Notes under the pieces: model-generated
Told to the model about the DNA's origin: nothing
Database searches by the model: none
Seen by the model: the letters and a program-made list of their open reading frames with translations, nothing else
In this document: positions 25,999 to 35,658 of the stretch, piece after piece
Layout of the letters: the number at the start of each line of letters is the position of its first letter
Numbering within the stretch: the first letter of the stretch is position 1
Assembly (NCBI GenBank): GCA_021781745.1
Contig: JAJXWH010000004.1
Coordinates: 62,001 to 126,000, forward strand
DNA: 64,000 nucleotides
Direction: 5' to 3'
DNA from: Bacillota bacterium
Lineage (GTDB): Bacteria > Bacillota > Clostridia > Clostridiales > Clostridiaceae
Position numbers and translations under genes: made by a program

Positions 25999-26038
25999 AT
26001 AAGAGTACACTCTATTTAAAACAGAAGTGCACTCTTAT
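25999..26038 (-). terminator. Terminator of the LevR-type activator gene
   Basis: ATAAGAGTACACT (25999-26011) pairs with AGTGCACTCTTAT (26026-26038) with one mismatch, 17 bp after the stop. It separates levR from the PTS operon's own promoter. The minus-strand tail is ATTTTATATATTT. Confidence 0.7.
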
Positions 26039-26054
26039 GCATATAAATTAATTG

Positions 26055-28847
26055 TTAATTTTGAGAAATGACATCTATTATATAATAAATTTCATCGTCA
26101 CTTAAATTTATTGATAATGCCGAATAGAAAATATTTTTTGCTTCCTTTAGGACATTCAAAGTTTTTTCATCAAACACTTTTTCTGTATCATCATAAGCTA
26201 ATCCATTATTTAAAAGCATCCTTTCTAATGCACAAGCAACGTGTAGCATAATTCTTAATTTTGTTGGATTTGAATAATGTATATTTAAAGATTTTTCAAT
26301 TGTATTTACAAATTCATCTAACAAAGAATATATTTTTTCTGGGTTAAGAAAGGTTATAAATTCAGTTAATGTTTGTTTACAAAGATTTTTCAATACAATT
26401 TGATTTTCACTTTTATTTGAAGGGTTAACATTCTTTCCTTCAAGAATGTTTTTTAATACTTCTTCCCCAGATCCATCTATTAATTCCTCTATTGATATAA
26501 AAGGTATCCCTGCATGAGGATTTGTAATTCCAATAACACAAATAATGTTGCTTTTCTTTTTCATATTATTAATCATATTATTTAAGTCATTTAATCCACA
26601 TGGGATAATGTTAATATTTTTAAGTGACGTATTCTTTGCTATAGCTTCAACTAATTCTTTAAGTTTGTTAGCAGCACCTTTTCCAGTAGAGCAAATCGTT
26701 ATTATAACATTATCCTTTTCAGATAAATCACTTGAGATAATATTATTTGTATATCCCCTAAAATCAGTACATAAATATGTGTATACGGAATTTAGATCAG
26801 TATCACATAAAGCACATTTTCTAACAGCTTCTAATACTAATGGTGTAGATACCATATCAATGCTCTTAATATTTATTTTAGTTCTTTCAGTAATGACTTC
26901 ACCTAAACTATTTAGTGATCCCATATCAACTAGTAAAAGTACTCCTTTTCCTTCATTAACTTGTTCAACTTTTTCTAATACAATTTCTAAAATATCTGCT
27001 GGTGTTCTTTCAAGTGGCATATCTACCGCAATAATATTGTCAGCATCAAATAGTTTTTTGGCTACAGCAACCATGCTTGTAGCTGTGCTTGCACCATGAG
27101 CTGCTACTACAATTCCAACTCTTCCTTGATGGGAAGACTCTTGAATTGAAGTTAAAAGTAAAGCTAAATATTCAATTTCAACTTTAGGAATTGTAAATTT
27201 GTATCTATCTTCTATTAGTTTATGAATTTCTTTAGCAACCTCATATTCTTCACTATTAATTGAGGTTTGCAAATTAATATCAGCTGAAAATGATATATTC
27301 TTTTTATTTATTCTATTAAATAATGCGCTAAAATGAAGACTTATTGCGTAAATAAATCTATCGCTTAACTTTTTACCTAGCCTATTTTCAGCTAAAACCT
27401 TTATCTCCTCAGAAAAATCAATAATATCCTTATCTACAATTTTTAATAGTCCCTCTTTACGATGTGAATCAGTTTTGAATCTATCATAGAATTTTTTTAA
27501 GTGAATATTTATATCTGTGGCTATAAAATTCTTAATATCATCATCTTTCATCCCCTCATCTTTAAGCAATGTTGCCTTATCTTCAATTATATTATAAATA
27601 TTAAAAGGCGGCTCATAGGCATCGGTTTCTAAAAATGTTTTGTCACCATCAGGCTGAATCATTATAGTATTCGGTACTATATTCCAAATCGCTGTATTAT
27701 CCTTTAACTTATTTACAAAATTAAATATTCCATTTCTTATATTTGACGGTAATAATTTTAAATTTATGTCAATGCACTCATTTGTATTAATAGAATTTAA
27801 AAAACCCTTTGCACATGCTAATTGAATATTAGACTTCAGTTGACCAATATTTCCGTAGGTCGTACTTCCAATAAAGGCTTTGACCGCCTCAGATGAAATT
27901 TTGATAGTTTTATTTACCCTTTGGGCTTCCTTAGATAATAAGTAATGAATCATTTCAAGTTTATCTTCAATAGGTCTTTCTTCGAAGTTAGGAATGGCTA
28001 TTGTTATAGGTATTCTTCTAATAAAAGTATTAAGTAATGTTGAATTAGGATCTTCTGTTGTGGCTCCTATTAATAATACTTTTGCTTTTCTCACTCTATC
28101 AGATTCACCTAACTTATTGTAAGTTCCCGTATCCATAAAATAAAAAATCATTTCCTGTCCTTCAGGTGGTAACCTATGGATTTCGTCTAAAAATAATATT
28201 CCACCATTTGCCTTTTCAACAATACCTTCTTTCTCTTTTTCTGCTCCTGTAAATGCACCTTTTATGTGTCCAAAAATATGAGATAATAATAGCTGAGGGT
28301 TATTACAATAATCTGCACAATTAAAAATAATAAACGGAGCATCCTCTGGTAACTTTTTTATATACTTGGAGTATTTGTACATAATATTAACAAATAAGCT
28401 TTTTCCAACTCCTGTGCTTCCTATTATTAATGTATGAAGACCATTTGGTGGATACATTAAAGCTGCCTTAGCTTGTTCAATTTGATTCTTTAGACTTGTA
28501 TTAGCACCAATCAAATCGTTAAAAGGAGATTGTTCTTCATTATCATTCCTTTTATTATTAATATAATCACTTATATCTGTTATTTCTTCTACATCCAATG
28601 GTAATTCTATATTTAATATATTTTCAAAACAGTTTCTTTCAAAGTAACGGACAGGTCTCATTTTAATTTTAATTATTTTCTTTTCCCTACAAAGAATATT
28701 AAGCTCTCTGCATACATTGCTTTTTAATATATTAAGATTTTCCTCTATTTCCTGAGCATTGAATCCCTTTTTGTATAACAATTTCTCTCTATTAAATTTC
28801 TTAGAATTAATTAATATATAATTATAAATTTTATCTTTACGCTTCAT
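26055..28847 (-). CDS. levR: LevR-type sigma-54-dependent PTS regulator (AAA+, PRDs, EIIA/EIIB-like)
   Basis: Transcriptional activator of 930 residues. Order: N-terminal HTH (about 1-85), AAA+ ATPase (about 105-345; Walker A 'GSTGVGKS', and the sigma-54-contacting GAFTGA loop in 'IKGAFTGAEKEKEG'), PRD1 (about 440-555), an EIIA-Man-like domain ('VVAAHGASTATSMVAVAKKLF'), an EIIB-Gat-like domain ('VIITICSTGKGAANKLKEL') and PRD2 (about 825-930). Phosphorylation of the PRD and EII-like histidines by PTS proteins tunes activity. It should drive the sigma-54 promoter at 25753. RBS is GAGGG. Confidence 0.92.
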   Translation of the reverse strand: MKRKDKIYNYILINSKKFNREKLLYKKGFNAQEIEENLNILKSNVCRELNILCREKKIIKIKMRPVRYFERNCFENILNIELPLDVEEITDISDYINNKRNDNEEQSPFNDLIGANTSLKNQIEQAKAALMYPPNGLHTLIIGSTGVGKSLFVNIMYKYSKYIKKLPEDAPFIIFNCADYCNNPQLLLSHIFGHIKGAFTGAEKEKEGIVEKANGGILFLDEIHRLPPEGQEMIFYFMDTGTYNKLGESDRVRKAKVLLIGATTEDPNSTLLNTFIRRIPITIAIPNFEERPIEDKLEMIHYLLSKEAQRVNKTIKISSEAVKAFIGSTTYGNIGQLKSNIQLACAKGFLNSINTNECIDINLKLLPSNIRNGIFNFVNKLKDNTAIWNIVPNTIMIQPDGDKTFLETDAYEPPFNIYNIIEDKATLLKDEGMKDDDIKNFIATDINIHLKKFYDRFKTDSHRKEGLLKIVDKDIIDFSEEIKVLAENRLGKKLSDRFIYAISLHFSALFNRINKKNISFSADINLQTSINSEEYEVAKEIHKLIEDRYKFTIPKVEIEYLALLLTSIQESSHQGRVGIVVAAHGASTATSMVAVAKKLFDADNIIAVDMPLERTPADILEIVLEKVEQVNEGKGVLLLVDMGSLNSLGEVITERTKINIKSIDMVSTPLVLEAVRKCALCDTDLNSVYTYLCTDFRGYTNNIISSDLSEKDNVIITICSTGKGAANKLKELVEAIAKNTSLKNINIIPCGLNDLNNMINNMKKKSNIICVIGITNPHAGIPFISIEELIDGSGEEVLKNILEGKNVNPSNKSENQIVLKNLCKQTLTEFITFLNPEKIYSLLDEFVNTIEKSLNIHYSNPTKLRIMLHVACALERMLLNNGLAYDDTEKVFDEKTLNVLKEAKNIFYSALSINLSDDEIYYIIDVISQN

Positions 28848-28921
28848 ATTTTCCCTCTCATATTATCCATATAAATTAATAGAATTATATCTGTAAATAT
28901 TAGAAAGATTAAGAATAGTAT

Positions 28922-28967
28922 AAATAGCCATATATAAATAGCATAAGCTATTTACAGATGACTATTT
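28922..28967 (-). terminator. Possible terminator of the fructose operon
   Basis: Nested hairpins: AAATAGC-ATAA-GCTATTT (28936-28953) inside a longer AAATAGNCAT/ATGNCTATTT pair (28922-28931 with 28958-28967). The T tail is poor, so this is only a candidate. Confidence 0.4.
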
Positions 28968-28991
28968 ATTAATATTATTCTAATTTAAATT

Positions 28992-30917
28992 TTATTCTTC
29001 AATACGTTTCTTTAATATTCCTAATATTATTGCACCAACAACTGATCCTGCAACTATAGCTGCGATATATGCTAATGGATTAGTTACAATTGCTATTACA
29101 AATATTCCACCATGAGGTGCTCTTAACGCACATCCAAATGCCATTGAAAGTGCTCCAGCAACTGCTGAACCAATTATACAAGATGGTAATACTCTTATTG
29201 GATCTGCTGCTGCAAAAGGTATTGCACCTTCTGAGATAAATGAAAGACCCATTATATAGTTTACAAGACCTGCTTGCCTCTCTTTTTCAGTAAATTTATT
29301 TCTAAAGAATGTTGTACATAATGCAGTTACAAGTGGTGGAACCATACCACCAGCCATAACAGCTGCCATTATATCATAATTTCCACTAGCAAGTGATGCT
29401 GTTCCAAAAAGATATGCTGCCTTATTAACAGGACCACCCATATCAACTGACATCATTCCACCTACAACAATTCCTAAAAGAATTTTACTTGTTCCACTCA
29501 TTGAATTAAGTCCATTACTAATACCTGTATTTATAGCTCCCATAACTGGGTTTATGAATAAAATTATAACACCGATTAAAAATGTTCCAAGTAAAGGATA
29601 TAATAATACAGGTTTAATACCTTCTAAGCTGCGAGGTAAATTTGCAAATAATTTTTTAAGAGCAAGAACTACATATCCTGCAACAAACCCTGCAAGTAAT
29701 GCACCTAAGAAACCTGAGCTAACAGCTGGAACTTTTGAATCAAATGCGCTGGCAAAAGTAACTCCTGCGCTAGCTAAAGCTCCACCTACAAAACCTACCG
29801 CAAGACCTGGTCTATCTGCAATACTCATAGCAATAAATCCGGCAAGTACTGGCAACATAAATCCAAATGCAGTTCCACCAATTTTCATTAACACTGCTGC
29901 GAGCGGTGTACCAGAGCCAAATCCACTAGGATTTGCTGGATTAAATGTATCAAAAAGGAATGCTAAAGCTATAAGTATTCCACCACCGATAACAAATGGA
30001 AGCATATGAGATACACCATTCATAAGATGTTTATAAATTTGACGACCTACTGATTCATTATCAGAACTTGAACTTGATTCATCAGAGCTTCCACTATGAT
30101 TGTAAATAGGTGCGTTTCCACTAATTGCTTCATTAATTAAATCCGCTGCTTTATGTATGCCGTTAGCAACTGTAGTTTTGATTACTTTCTTTCCATTAAA
30201 TCTTGCCATCTCAACATTTTTGTCTGCAGCAATTATAATGCAGTCAGCATTTTTAATTTCCTCTTTTGTTAAAACGTTTTTAGCTCCTCCAGAACCATTT
30301 GTTTCAACTTTTATTGAAACTCCTAATTCCTTACCTTTGCTCTCAAGACTTTCTGCTGCCATATAAGTATGTGCTATCCCAGTAGGACAAGCAGTGACAG
30401 CTAATACTCGGTACCCTTTATTACTCATTTCTTTTTCCCCCTTAACTAATTCAGGAAACTTTTCTATTTCCTTTTTATCTATTAATCTCAAGAATTCATC
30501 TTTATCAGAACAATTAATTAAATTATTCCTAAAAGTTTCATCCATCAATATCGTTGATAATCTGGCTAAAACCTCTAAATGTAAATTATCACTATTGTCA
30601 GGCACAGCAATCATAAAGAAAAGGTTTGCAGGCTGCCCATCTAAAGAGTCATAATCAACACCATTTTTACAAATCGCTGCCGCCAGAGAAGCTTTTTTAA
30701 CAGCCTTTGTTTTTCCATGAGGAATTGCTATTCCATCACCTATACCTGTTGTACTTAATTCTTCTCTTGCAAGAATTGCTTTTTTATACTCTTCTTTATC
30801 AATTATATTTCCTGTTTTATTCATTAAATCAACTAATTCATTTATACATTGTTCTTTTGTACTTGGATTGAAATTTAAATCGATACCTTGTTTTTGCAAT
30901 AAATCTACAATCTTCAT
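28992..30917 (-). CDS. fruA: Fructose-specific PTS transporter, EIIABC fusion
   Basis: Imports fructose and phosphorylates it to fructose 1-phosphate. A single 641-residue chain: EIIA (1-150, phospho-His in 'GIAIPHGKTKA'), EIIB (about 168-265, phospho-Cys in 'VTACPTGIAHTYMAAE') and EIIC (about 290-635, eight or more membrane segments, including 'SVDMGGPVNKAAYLFG' and 'ISEGAIPFAAADPIRVLPS'). A Ser/Asp-rich linker (about 270-285) joins IIB to IIC. Third gene of fruR-fruK-fruA; a perfect hairpin lies between fruK and fruA. RBS GGAGGG lies 5 bp before the ATG. Confidence 0.96.
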   Translation of the reverse strand: MKIVDLLQKQGIDLNFNPSTKEQCINELVDLMNKTGNIIDKEEYKKAILAREELSTTGIGDGIAIPHGKTKAVKKASLAAAICKNGVDYDSLDGQPANLFFMIAVPDNSDNLHLEVLARLSTILMDETFRNNLINCSDKDEFLRLIDKKEIEKFPELVKGEKEMSNKGYRVLAVTACPTGIAHTYMAAESLESKGKELGVSIKVETNGSGGAKNVLTKEEIKNADCIIIAADKNVEMARFNGKKVIKTTVANGIHKAADLINEAISGNAPIYNHSGSSDESSSSSDNESVGRQIYKHLMNGVSHMLPFVIGGGILIALAFLFDTFNPANPSGFGSGTPLAAVLMKIGGTAFGFMLPVLAGFIAMSIADRPGLAVGFVGGALASAGVTFASAFDSKVPAVSSGFLGALLAGFVAGYVVLALKKLFANLPRSLEGIKPVLLYPLLGTFLIGVIILFINPVMGAINTGISNGLNSMSGTSKILLGIVVGGMMSVDMGGPVNKAAYLFGTASLASGNYDIMAAVMAGGMVPPLVTALCTTFFRNKFTEKERQAGLVNYIMGLSFISEGAIPFAAADPIRVLPSCIIGSAVAGALSMAFGCALRAPHGGIFVIAIVTNPLAYIAAIVAGSVVGAIILGILKKRIEE

Positions 30918-30960
30918 TTTTCACCCTCCATAAATTTGAAAATATATTATTTTTTTGTTT

Positions 30961-30993
30961 TAATGAAAAGATAATACTATTATCTTTTCATTA
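30961..30993 (-). other. Perfect intercistronic hairpin between fruK and fruA
   Basis: TAATGAAAAGATAATA (30961-30976), one central base, and its exact complement (30978-30993). There is no T run on the minus strand (AAACAAAAAA follows), so it is not a standard terminator. It may set fruK/fruA mRNA ratio by processing or partial termination. Confidence 0.6.
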
Positions 30994-31020
30994 GTTTGAA
31001 TAAGTATAAATAATAAAATT

Positions 31021-31926
31021 CTATTTTATTTGTTTTAATAAATCATAAACCTCATCTTTTTTTGCAAGCTCGTCCGAAAAGGCACTTGCACTACCAGTAG
31101 CTATTCCCATTTTAAATGCTTCATTTATATCATTATTTCTTAAATAGCCACATAAGAAACCTGCTACCATTGAATCACCAGCTCCAACTGAATTTTTAAG
31201 AACTCCTTTTGGAACCTCTCTCTTTCTAGCTTCCCCGTTTTCAGATAGGAGGATAGCTCCATCCCCTGCCATAGAAATGAGTACATTCTTTGCTCCCATT
31301 TCTTGAAGCTTTCTACCGTACTTAATTATGTCCTCATCGCTTTTTAGTTCAACTTCAAACATTTCTGCAAGTTCATGATGATTTGGTTTAATTAAGAATG
31401 GCCTATACTTTAAAACTTTTAATAACAGTTCTTTAGTTGCATCAACTATAAATTCTACACCTTTGTCTTCTAAACTACTCATAATACTTTCATAAATATT
31501 GTCTGGAACACTATTTGGTATGCTTCCAGATAATATTAAATAATCTCCCCGAGTTAAATGGGAAAGCTTTTTATATAAAATTTTCAAGTCTTCCTCTGTA
31601 ATTTTGGGGCCAGAACCATTAATTTCAGTTTCTCCATCACTTTTAAGCTTCACATTAATTCTAGAAAAACCGCTTTTTAATTTTATAAAATCACAACTTA
31701 CACCATGACTTTCAATTTGTCTTAATATTTCCTCACCAGTAAATCCTGCTACATATCCCAATGCTGTATTTTCTACTCCTAAATTTTTGAGAACAATAGA
31801 TACATTTATTCCTTTTCCACCAGCATAAATTCTTTCTTCATCGATTCTATTTAAAGAATCAACTTTAAACGAATCAACTTTAACAATGTAGTCTAATGAA
31901 GGATTAAGGGTTATTGTATTAATCAT
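31021..31926 (-). CDS. fruK: 1-phosphofructokinase
   Basis: PfkB-family kinase of 301 residues that converts fructose 1-phosphate to fructose 1,6-bisphosphate. 'AGGKGINVSIVLKNLG' near residue 36 and the C-terminal catalytic motif 'NSVGAGDSMVAGFLCGYL' with the catalytic Asp are intact. Its ATG overlaps the stop of fruR by 8 bp (ATGATTAA), and GAGGTG inside fruR serves as ribosome site, so translation is coupled. Confidence 0.95.
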   Translation of the reverse strand: MINTITLNPSLDYIVKVDSFKVDSLNRIDEERIYAGGKGINVSIVLKNLGVENTALGYVAGFTGEEILRQIESHGVSCDFIKLKSGFSRINVKLKSDGETEINGSGPKITEEDLKILYKKLSHLTRGDYLILSGSIPNSVPDNIYESIMSSLEDKGVEFIVDATKELLLKVLKYRPFLIKPNHHELAEMFEVELKSDEDIIKYGRKLQEMGAKNVLISMAGDGAILLSENGEARKREVPKGVLKNSVGAGDSMVAGFLCGYLRNNDINEAFKMGIATGSASAFSDELAKKDEVYDLLKQIK

Positions 31927-32674
31927 TTTTTATCACCTCTATTATGTTAGTATCATAACTAATATTATTTCTATCTATTTTTGTTGTAATTAATATCGAA
32001 TCTGTAATTGCTCCAAAAGTTATAAAACTAACTTTTTCTAATTTTGATGAATCTGCTAATACGTAGGATTCTCTACACATCTTCATTGCCTGAGCCTTTA
32101 CCATGGCTTCATTTACATCTGGAGTGGTATATCCGCTTTGATTACTTACACCATTAACTCCAAAAAAGCCTTTTGAAAAATTATACCTCTTAAGTTCTTC
32201 GACAGTAGTATTTCCAATAATTGCTTCAGTTATAGCTTTAACTTCTCCACCTAAAATATAAGTTTTAAAACCTCTTTCTAAAAGCTTTTTAGCATGTACT
32301 ATTCCATTCGTCACAACAGTAATATTTCCAACATTTATAAATTCTATCAAAAGTTCAGTAGTTGTACCTGCATCTAAATAAATTATGTCTCCATCTTCAA
32401 TTAATGATGCTGCATATTTTGCTATTTCACATTTTTCATCTACATTTAGGGATTGCCTTACATTAACTTTATAGTCATATTTTGAAGTACTCTCACCAAT
32501 AGCAATTGCACCGCCATGAATTTTTTTTAATAAGCCTTCATTATCAAGAGTATTTAAATCTCTTCTAACTGTAGATTCTGAAGCATCTAATAATTTAACT
32601 AAATCTGTTACAGATACTATTCCCTTAACTTTTAATTCTTGAAGAATGATATTAAATCTTTCCTCTGTAAACAT
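31919..32674 (-). CDS. fruR: DeoR family regulator of the fructose operon
   Basis: Repressor of 251 residues with an N-terminal DeoR helix-turn-helix ('VKGIVSVTDLVKLLDASESTVRRDLNTLDNEGLLKKIHGGAI') and a C-terminal sugar-phosphate sensing domain ('IIYLDAGTTTELLIEF', 'FFGVNGVSNQSGYTTPDVNEA'). The likely effector is fructose 1-phosphate, by analogy with FruR of Gram-positive bacteria. First gene of the fru operon. ATG at 32674 has GGAG 8 bp upstream; two GTG codons just upstream are less likely. Candidate operator repeats lie at 32724 and 32806. Confidence 0.9.
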   Translation of the reverse strand: MFTEERFNIILQELKVKGIVSVTDLVKLLDASESTVRRDLNTLDNEGLLKKIHGGAIAIGESTSKYDYKVNVRQSLNVDEKCEIAKYAASLIEDGDIIYLDAGTTTELLIEFINVGNITVVTNGIVHAKKLLERGFKTYILGGEVKAITEAIIGNTTVEELKRYNFSKGFFGVNGVSNQSGYTTPDVNEAMVKAQAMKMCRESYVLADSSKLEKVSFITFGAITDSILITTKIDRNNISYDTNIIEVIKND

Positions 32675-32723
32675 TATCACCACTCCTCTTGTTATTATAA
32701 TAACTTATAACTTTCAAAAAATC

Positions 32724-32820
32724 AACCATTTTCAATCAAAAAAAATCACTATTTTTCATTTTTATTCACTTTGCTAATTGTTTTTGATTTATCATAATCA
32801 TTTTTAACTATTTTCAGTCA
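32724..32820 (-). promoter_or_regulatory. Candidate FruR operator repeats
   Basis: Two direct copies read on the minus strand as TGATTGAAAATGGTT (32738-32724) and TGACTGAAAATAGTT (32820-32806), identical at 13 of 15 positions and 82 bp apart, in the leader of fruR. Direct repeats of this kind are typical for DeoR-family operators. No clean -35/-10 pair was identified between them. Confidence 0.4.
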
Positions 32821-32821
32821 T

Positions 32822-33661
32822 TTATATATTACATAAATACTTTAATGCTGCTTCAAGTAAAAGCCCCTCTTTTCCAGGATAATCATATTTACTGCTTTCT
32901 ATAATACACTTTTCTACAAATTCGCATGCTTTTTTAACGCTTTCAACTAGTGAAATTTCTTTAAGCAACATGCTTATTAAAACTGATGTAAAAACATCTC
33001 CCGTTCCTGGATATGATTTTTCAAGTTTATCTGCAATAATGATTTTTAATAAATCTTTTTTTCCATCATATACTGCTGTGCCTATTTTGCTCATATTTAT
33101 CATGGGTATACTTGTGATTACAACATTTTCAGTTCCTAAATTATGTAACTTTCTACATATAATTAATAGCTCATCTTCCTCTATTTCACTTTTAATATTC
33201 TCACCTACTAGAAAGCAAGCTTCAGAATAATTTGGAGTAATTACATCTGAATAACTTATTAACTTTTTTAGTGTTTCAGAGTAACACTTATTAAAATTAC
33301 TATAATATTTTCCGTTATCAGCGAAAATAGGATCAAATACAATTAACGAATTATCTCCTCGCTTATTACTTAACAACTTTAATGTTTCATCAACCATTTC
33401 ATTAGTCCCTAGATAACCTACAAATACGCCTTCAAAATCTATAGCTATATCCTTGTAATGATCAAAAGCTTTACTAATATAGCCATCCAATTTAATTACG
33501 CTTGGTTTAAAACCTCCTGTGTGTGTTGTTAAAATCATGGTAGGTATAGGGCAAGCCTCAATACCTAGTGTTGCTAGTACCGGAATAATATTTGTTAGTG
33601 CTGCTTTCCCAATTCCACATAAGTCATGTATCGTTAATACTCTTTTTATAGGCTTTTTCAT
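32822..33661 (-). CDS. pdxY: Pyridoxamine/pyridoxal kinase
   Basis: Ribokinase-fold kinase of 279 residues of the pyridoxal kinase group, phosphorylating B6 vitamers in a salvage pathway. Family stretches: 'RVLTIHDLCGIGKAALTNIIPVLATLGIEACPIPTMILTTHTGGF' (N-terminus, with the substrate pocket), 'VFDPIFADNGKYYSNF' and 'SYPGTGDVFTSVLI' with the catalytic Asp. It has its own promoter 80-110 bp upstream and lies 148 bp before fruR. RBS GGAGGGAG. Confidence 0.9.
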   Translation of the reverse strand: MKKPIKRVLTIHDLCGIGKAALTNIIPVLATLGIEACPIPTMILTTHTGGFKPSVIKLDGYISKAFDHYKDIAIDFEGVFVGYLGTNEMVDETLKLLSNKRGDNSLIVFDPIFADNGKYYSNFNKCYSETLKKLISYSDVITPNYSEACFLVGENIKSEIEEDELLIICRKLHNLGTENVVITSIPMINMSKIGTAVYDGKKDLLKIIIADKLEKSYPGTGDVFTSVLISMLLKEISLVESVKKACEFVEKCIIESSKYDYPGKEGLLLEAALKYLCNI

Positions 33662-33740
33662 TTATAGTCTCCCTCCATTTCTATACTCATAAAACTTTAC
33701 CTTTTATATTAACTTTAGTATAGGTTATATGCATAAGAAA

Positions 33741-33769
33741 ATTATAGCCTTATGAATGATATCTATCAA
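33741..33769 (-). promoter_or_regulatory. Sigma-A promoter of the pyridoxamine kinase gene
   Basis: Minus strand TTGATA (33769-33764), 17 bp, TATAAT (33746-33741), 80 bp before the start codon. The rest of the 377-bp gap to the uxaA gene holds only the uxaA terminator. Confidence 0.6.
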
Positions 33770-33909
33770 TTAAATAAATGCAAAAATATTCATTTTATAG
33801 AAGAAATAAATCAATTATAAACTTTTATGATTGTTTTTAAATTAAACTGTCAAAAAGCTTCATTACTAATATTATAATTTTTTATCTGTTAATCTTTTTA
33901 TAACTAAAG

Positions 33910-33963
33910 AAAAAAGCATATTAAAACTCCTTAATTCATATCATTAACTGAGTTTTAATATGC
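33910..33963 (-). terminator. Terminator of the uxaB-uxaA operon
   Basis: GCATATTAAAACTC (33916-33929) pairs perfectly with GAGTTTTAATATGC (33950-33963), followed on the minus strand by TTTTTTCTTT. It lies 76 bp after the uxaA stop. Confidence 0.85.
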
Positions 33964-34038
33964 GTATATTTACTATTATTTTGTTTGAGTAATTTTTTTA
34001 TAACTATATAAATTTAATTTTATAGAACTACATATTCT

Positions 34039-35526
34039 TTATAAGGTAACGCCTTGTTTAAGAATAGAAATTTCCTTAAATTTATTAATTTCATTATTTA
34101 CTAATTTACCGTCAGCAACTTCGATAATATAGTTTAATAATTCTTCTGTAGTTTCTTCTAAATTTTTATCTTCTACTAAACATCCAGCATTAAAATCCAT
34201 CCAATGAGGTTTTAAGTTATAAATTGCAGTATTTGTTGATATTTTAATTGTAGGAACAAAAGTTCCAAATGGAGTTCCTCTTCCTGTTGTAAATAATACA
34301 ATATGACAACCAGCTGCTGCAAGAGCTGATGCAGCTACTAAATCATTTCCTGGACCGCTTAATAAGTTCAATCCATTTGTTCTTAATGTCTCTCCATACT
34401 TAAGTACATCAACCACTGTTGCGTTTCCTGACTTTTGTGTGCATCCTAAAGATTTATCTTCAAGAGTTGTTATACCACCTGCCTTGTTTCCTGGTGATGG
34501 ATTTTCATAGATTGGTTGATTATAAGCCATGAAATATTCTTTAAAATCATTGATTAAATGGACTGTTTTATTAAAAGTTTCTTCATCTTTTGCTCTATTC
34601 ATTAGTATTGTTTCTGCTCCAAACATTTCTGGAACTTCAGTAAGAATAGTGGTACCACCTTGTGCTATTAATAAATCCGAAAAACTACCTACAAGTGGAT
34701 TAGCAGTTATTCCTGAAAGTCCATCAGAACCACCACATTTCAATCCAACTTTTAATTTTGACAGTGGAATAGAAACTCGTTTATCATTCTTCATGTTATT
34801 ATAAAGTTCCTTTAATATATTAGCACCAATTTCTATTTCATTGGAAACTTCTTGTGTTACTAAAAATTTAATTCTTTTTTCATCAAAATCCCCTAATGAC
34901 TTCTTAAAGTCTTCCATAGTGTTATTCTCACATCCAAGTCCAAGTACTAGTACTCCTCCTGCATTTGGATGCTTAACTAGATTTCCTAGCATTGTTCTTG
35001 TGTTAACATGATCATCACCTAATTGTGAACAGCCATAATTATGTTTAAAAACTTCAAGTCCATCTATTCCTTCTGGTTTTACTTCTTCTTTAAACTTTTC
35101 AATTATTCTTTCTCCAATTCCATTAACGCATCCAACTGTTGGCACTATCCAAAGCTCATTTCTTATACCTACATTTCCATTTTCTCTCTCATATCCTTGA
35201 AATGTAATGTTTCTATTTTCTAAGGAAGATTGTACTAATTCTTGGTTAAATGTATATTCTTTTATTCCATTTAAATTAGTTTTTATATTGTGTGTATGAA
35301 CCCATTCTCCAGCCTCAATATTTATTGTAGCATGTCCGATTGGGTAACCATATTTAATAACATTTTCATCTACTAAAATATCGTTAATTGCAATTTTATG
35401 ACCTCTTTTTACGTCTTCTTTTAATTCTACTTTTTTATTTTCTACTTCTATAACTTCATTTTTAGTTAAATCTTTAAGTGCTACAACAACATTATCTTTT
35501 TCATTAATTTTAATTATTTCTTTCAT
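34039..35526 (-). CDS. uxaA: Altronate dehydratase
   Basis: Dehydrates D-altronate to 2-keto-3-deoxygluconate in the galacturonate branch. The 495-residue protein has an N-terminal SAF-type domain (about 1-95, 'VELKEDVKRGHKIAINDI') and the large UxaA-type catalytic part ('NVGIRNELWIVPTVGCVNGIGE', 'HNYGCSQLGDDHVNT', 'LKCGGSDGLSGITANP', 'LFTTGRGTPFGTFVPTIKISTN'), with cysteines suited to a metal or cluster site. The ATG at 35526 has a GGAGAA ribosome site; the extended frame to 35568 has none. Cotranscribed after uxaB1. Confidence 0.95.
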   Translation of the reverse strand: MKEIIKINEKDNVVVALKDLTKNEVIEVENKKVELKEDVKRGHKIAINDILVDENVIKYGYPIGHATINIEAGEWVHTHNIKTNLNGIKEYTFNQELVQSSLENRNITFQGYERENGNVGIRNELWIVPTVGCVNGIGERIIEKFKEEVKPEGIDGLEVFKHNYGCSQLGDDHVNTRTMLGNLVKHPNAGGVLVLGLGCENNTMEDFKKSLGDFDEKRIKFLVTQEVSNEIEIGANILKELYNNMKNDKRVSIPLSKLKVGLKCGGSDGLSGITANPLVGSFSDLLIAQGGTTILTEVPEMFGAETILMNRAKDEETFNKTVHLINDFKEYFMAYNQPIYENPSPGNKAGGITTLEDKSLGCTQKSGNATVVDVLKYGETLRTNGLNLLSGPGNDLVAASALAAAGCHIVLFTTGRGTPFGTFVPTIKISTNTAIYNLKPHWMDFNAGCLVEDKNLEETTEELLNYIIEVADGKLVNNEINKFKEISILKQGVTL

Positions 35527-35584
35527 TGTTATACCTTCTCCTATCACACTTTTGTATAGTCCTGACAATAATTTAAGGATTTTT

Positions 35585-35617
35585 AAGTGATTTTCTAAAA
35601 TTATTCGAAAATCACTT
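35585..35617 (-). other. Intercistronic hairpin between uxaB1 and uxaA
   Basis: AAGTGATTTTC (35585-35595) and GAAAATCACTT (35607-35617), perfect 11-bp stem, not followed by a T run on the minus strand. Likely an mRNA processing or attenuation structure rather than a full terminator. Confidence 0.55.
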
Positions 35618-35658
35618 AATAATTTTATATAGAATTTAATTATAGGGCTTTATTAAAA

